Assembly (NCBI GenBank): GCA_017439305.1
Contig: JAFSJK010000043.1
Coordinates: 1-64,000, forward strand
Source of the DNA: Bacteroidales bacterium
GTDB taxonomy: Bacteria > Bacteroidota > Bacteroidia > Bacteroidales > UBA932
Direction of reading: 5' to 3'
DNA length: 64,000 nucleotides
Positions 62,338 to 64,000 of the stretch are shown piece after piece. Below the pieces are notes generated by a model. The model ran no database searches and was not told the DNA's origin. It worked only from the letters and a program-made list of their open reading frames with translations. Positions within the stretch are counted from its first letter, which is position 1. Every line of letters starts with the position of its first letter. A program made the translations under genes and the position numbers.

Positions 62338-64000
62338 GTGAAAAAGGGGCTTCGCATAACGGCATGGATCCTTGCGGCAATCTTGCTATTGCTGCTGCTC
62401 CTGCTCGTTGTCATCCAGTCTCCCGCCGTACAGACCGCCCTGGCCCGCAAGGCCGTCGAGAAGTTCGGGGACCGGATTGACGGAGACGTGCAGATCGGAC
62501 GGATCGCCGTCAAGCCGTTTGACGCCCTCGTCCTCGAAGACGTCGTCATCACGGACCGGAATCCCTATTCCGACGGTTCCTCCGACAAGGTGGACACGCT
62601 GCTGGACATCGGCAATCTTTCCGCCCGGTTCTCCCTCAAAGGACTCCTGCACAAGGAACGCATTTCCGTCAGCCGCCTCCGCCTGGAAAACGGAACCTTC
62701 AACCTGGTCATGGAGCCGGGTGAAAACGGAAAGCCCACGACCAATCTCCAACGGATCCTGCACTTGAAAGAATCAGACCCGAACAAGCCCAAGGAAGACT
62801 TCGGCGACCTGCTGGAAGCCAACCGCGTGGAGGTGAAAGGAATGACTTTCAGGATGGTCAACCACCCCGGAAGGGAACGCCGGGAAGCCGAAGGCAACCC
62901 TCCGCTGCCGAACACGGTCATCGACTGGAACGACTTGGAAATCAAGGCTGACATCCTGGCCACGAACCTGCTGGTCAAGGACGGGGTCATCAGCGGCGAC
63001 GCTGAACGGATCACCCTCGCCGACAAGACCGGATTCCAGGTCCAGGACCTTTCCGGCAAGGTGAAAGTCGGCCACGGGCAGGTCCTGCTGGACAAACTCC
63101 ATCTCAGTGACGGGGACTCCGACCTGCACTTCCGCTACTTCCGCATGCTGGGCACCTTGGATGAAGATTACTCCGACTTCCTGGACCGCGTCCGGCTGGA
63201 GGCCGATATCCTCTCCCCCAGCGTCCTGTCGATGCGGACCGTCAGCCATTTCGCCCCGAATCTCGACCGCTTCACTTTCAAATCCGACCTTACCGGCAAG
63301 GTCGAGGGGACCGTCAGCGATTTCAAGGTCAAAGGACTCTCCTTCCGGGAACACGGCAGCGGAGTCAGCGCACGGGTCGACGGCGGGATGGCCGGCCTGC
63401 CTGACATCAACACCGCCATCCTGGACTATCAGGTCAAGGATTTCCGCTTCGGGCTGGACGGCCTCGGAACCTTTATCCAGGAATGGGCGCCTGATACGAA
63501 GCTGGATCTCGGAAAACTGGGCCGGGGAACGGATTTCAAGTTGGATGCGACGGCCAAGGGCCCGCTGGACCGGCTTGCCGTCAAGGGGGCGCTCCTTTCC
63601 AATAACGGGAATGCCGACGTGGACATCGTCCTCCGGAACGTCATCGACAAGAAAAAGGACATCTCCATTGACGGAACCGTCAAGACCCGGGACCTGAATG
63701 TCGGGAAGATCGCCGGTATCGACGCCATCGGACCGGTATCCCTGCATACAGTCATCGACGCAAAGCTCGCCCCCGGCGACCTCCAGGTCCGGATCGATTC
63801 CCTTTCCGTGAACCGCCTGCAGGCGCTCGGATACGACTATACCGGCATCGCGGCCGTCGGCACCTACTCGGACCAGGCCTTCGATGGCCGCATCGTCTGT
63901 GACGACCCGAACCTGAACTTCCTGCTGCAGGGCCGCTTCGACCTGACCCCGAATACCCGGAATGCCGCCTACCAGTTCTACGCGAACGTGGGCTACGCCG
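62338..64000 (+). CDS. TamB/AsmA-family translocation and assembly module protein (5' part, runs off window)
   Basis: The frame starting with GTG at 62338 is open to the window end (554 codons, no stop), so the gene is truncated by the window, not broken. The product starts KKGLRITAWILAAI followed by a long run of leucines, a signal-anchor helix. The AsmA-like N-terminal pattern is QSPAVQTALARKAVEKFGDRIDG with repeated beta segments such as VKVGHGQVLLDKLHLSDGDSD. This fits TamB-type proteins that span the periplasm and work with an Omp85 protein or move lipids; full-length homologues are well over 1000 aa. No ATG fits the frame upstream of the anchor, so a GTG start is inferred from the promoter distance. 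Confidence 0.85.
   Translation, partial: MKKGLRITAWILAAILLLLLLLLVVIQSPAVQTALARKAVEKFGDRIDGDVQIGRIAVKPFDALVLEDVVITDRNPYSDGSSDKVDTLLDIGNLSARFSLKGLLHKERISVSRLRLENGTFNLVMEPGENGKPTTNLQRILHLKESDPNKPKEDFGDLLEANRVEVKGMTFRMVNHPGRERREAEGNPPLPNTVIDWNDLEIKADILATNLLVKDGVISGDAERITLADKTGFQVQDLSGKVKVGHGQVLLDKLHLSDGDSDLHFRYFRMLGTLDEDYSDFLDRVRLEADILSPSVLSMRTVSHFAPNLDRFTFKSDLTGKVEGTVSDFKVKGLSFREHGSGVSARVDGGMAGLPDINTAILDYQVKDFRFGLDGLGTFIQEWAPDTKLDLGKLGRGTDFKLDATAKGPLDRLAVKGALLSNNGNADVDIVLRNVIDKKKDISIDGTVKTRDLNVGKIAGIDAIGPVSLHTVIDAKLAPGDLQVRIDSLSVNRLQALGYDYTGIAAVGTYSDQAFDGRIVCDDPNLNFLLQGRFDLTPNTRNAAYQFYANVGYA

Overview
The window looks like chromosome of a GC-rich member of the Bacteroidales (Bacteroidota). The evidence is a SusC/SusD-type outer-membrane pair, a short primary sigma factor, a tig-clpP-clpX operon, DUF4249 and BACON lipoproteins, and many upstream regions that carry the Bacteroidota -7 promoter hexamer-like box TAnnTTTG instead of a Shine-Dalgarno sequence. 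GC content was judged by eye and no phylogeny was run, so I do not name a genus. No transposase, integrase, phage gene or CRISPR array was seen; the layout is dense, with many 1-4 base start/stop overlaps and several overlapping convergent gene ends.

Region 1 (1-20 kb) is mostly housekeeping: tRNA-Val, tig-clpP-clpX, gyrB with a PgpH-type HD phosphohydrolase, a large TPR protein with a plugless outer-membrane barrel, ftsE-nth, a three-gene operon (SAM methyltransferase, DUF4298, CPBP membrane protease), a phosphohexomutase, and then a Tat-exported phosphoesterase and a DUF5009 membrane acyltransferase-like protein.

Region 2 (20-38.8 kb) is the accessory part. It is a divergent polysaccharide-utilisation-type locus. 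The minus-strand operon (35065 to 21521) reads: RnBP-type N-acylglucosamine 2-epimerase, SusC, SusD, DUF5018 lipoprotein, NAGPA-type phosphodiester glycosidase, GHL10-type lipoprotein, BACON lipoprotein, second GHL10 lipoprotein. The plus-strand arm is a ROK regulator, a DUF4434 Tat lipoprotein and an MFS sugar porter. A lipoprotein FAD oxidoreductase and the DUF5009 protein converge on it. No classical polysaccharide-degrading family is present in the locus. The gene set suggests a substrate containing N-acetylhexosamine in phosphodiester linkage, which is inference.

Region 3 (38.8-64 kb) returns to core functions: argS-rpoD-degP, dnaN with a DnaQ-type exonuclease, a GH27 alpha-galactosidase with an orphan substrate-binding lipoprotein, tRNA-Thr, an HI0933 flavoprotein followed by a TonB-dependent receptor/DUF4249 pair, mnmA with a long insertion, cdd, the small SRP RNA directly abutting a FucI-like gene, a cysteine hydrolase, an esterase/ATP-grasp pair, a YbaK-type deacylase, a COG2509-type flavoprotein, tsaD, and the first 554 codons of a TamB/AsmA-like gene that runs off the end.

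The most unusual signal is a two-copy structured element of about 120 bases (15633-15752 and 61136-61256). A conserved 62-65-base core, with its differences confined to predicted hairpin loops, is enclosed by 28-29-base inverted arms. The arm sequences differ between copies at 12 of 28 positions, yet each arm stays complementary to its partner. One copy sits in frame inside the methyltransferase gene; the other is intergenic between tsaD and a flavoprotein gene.
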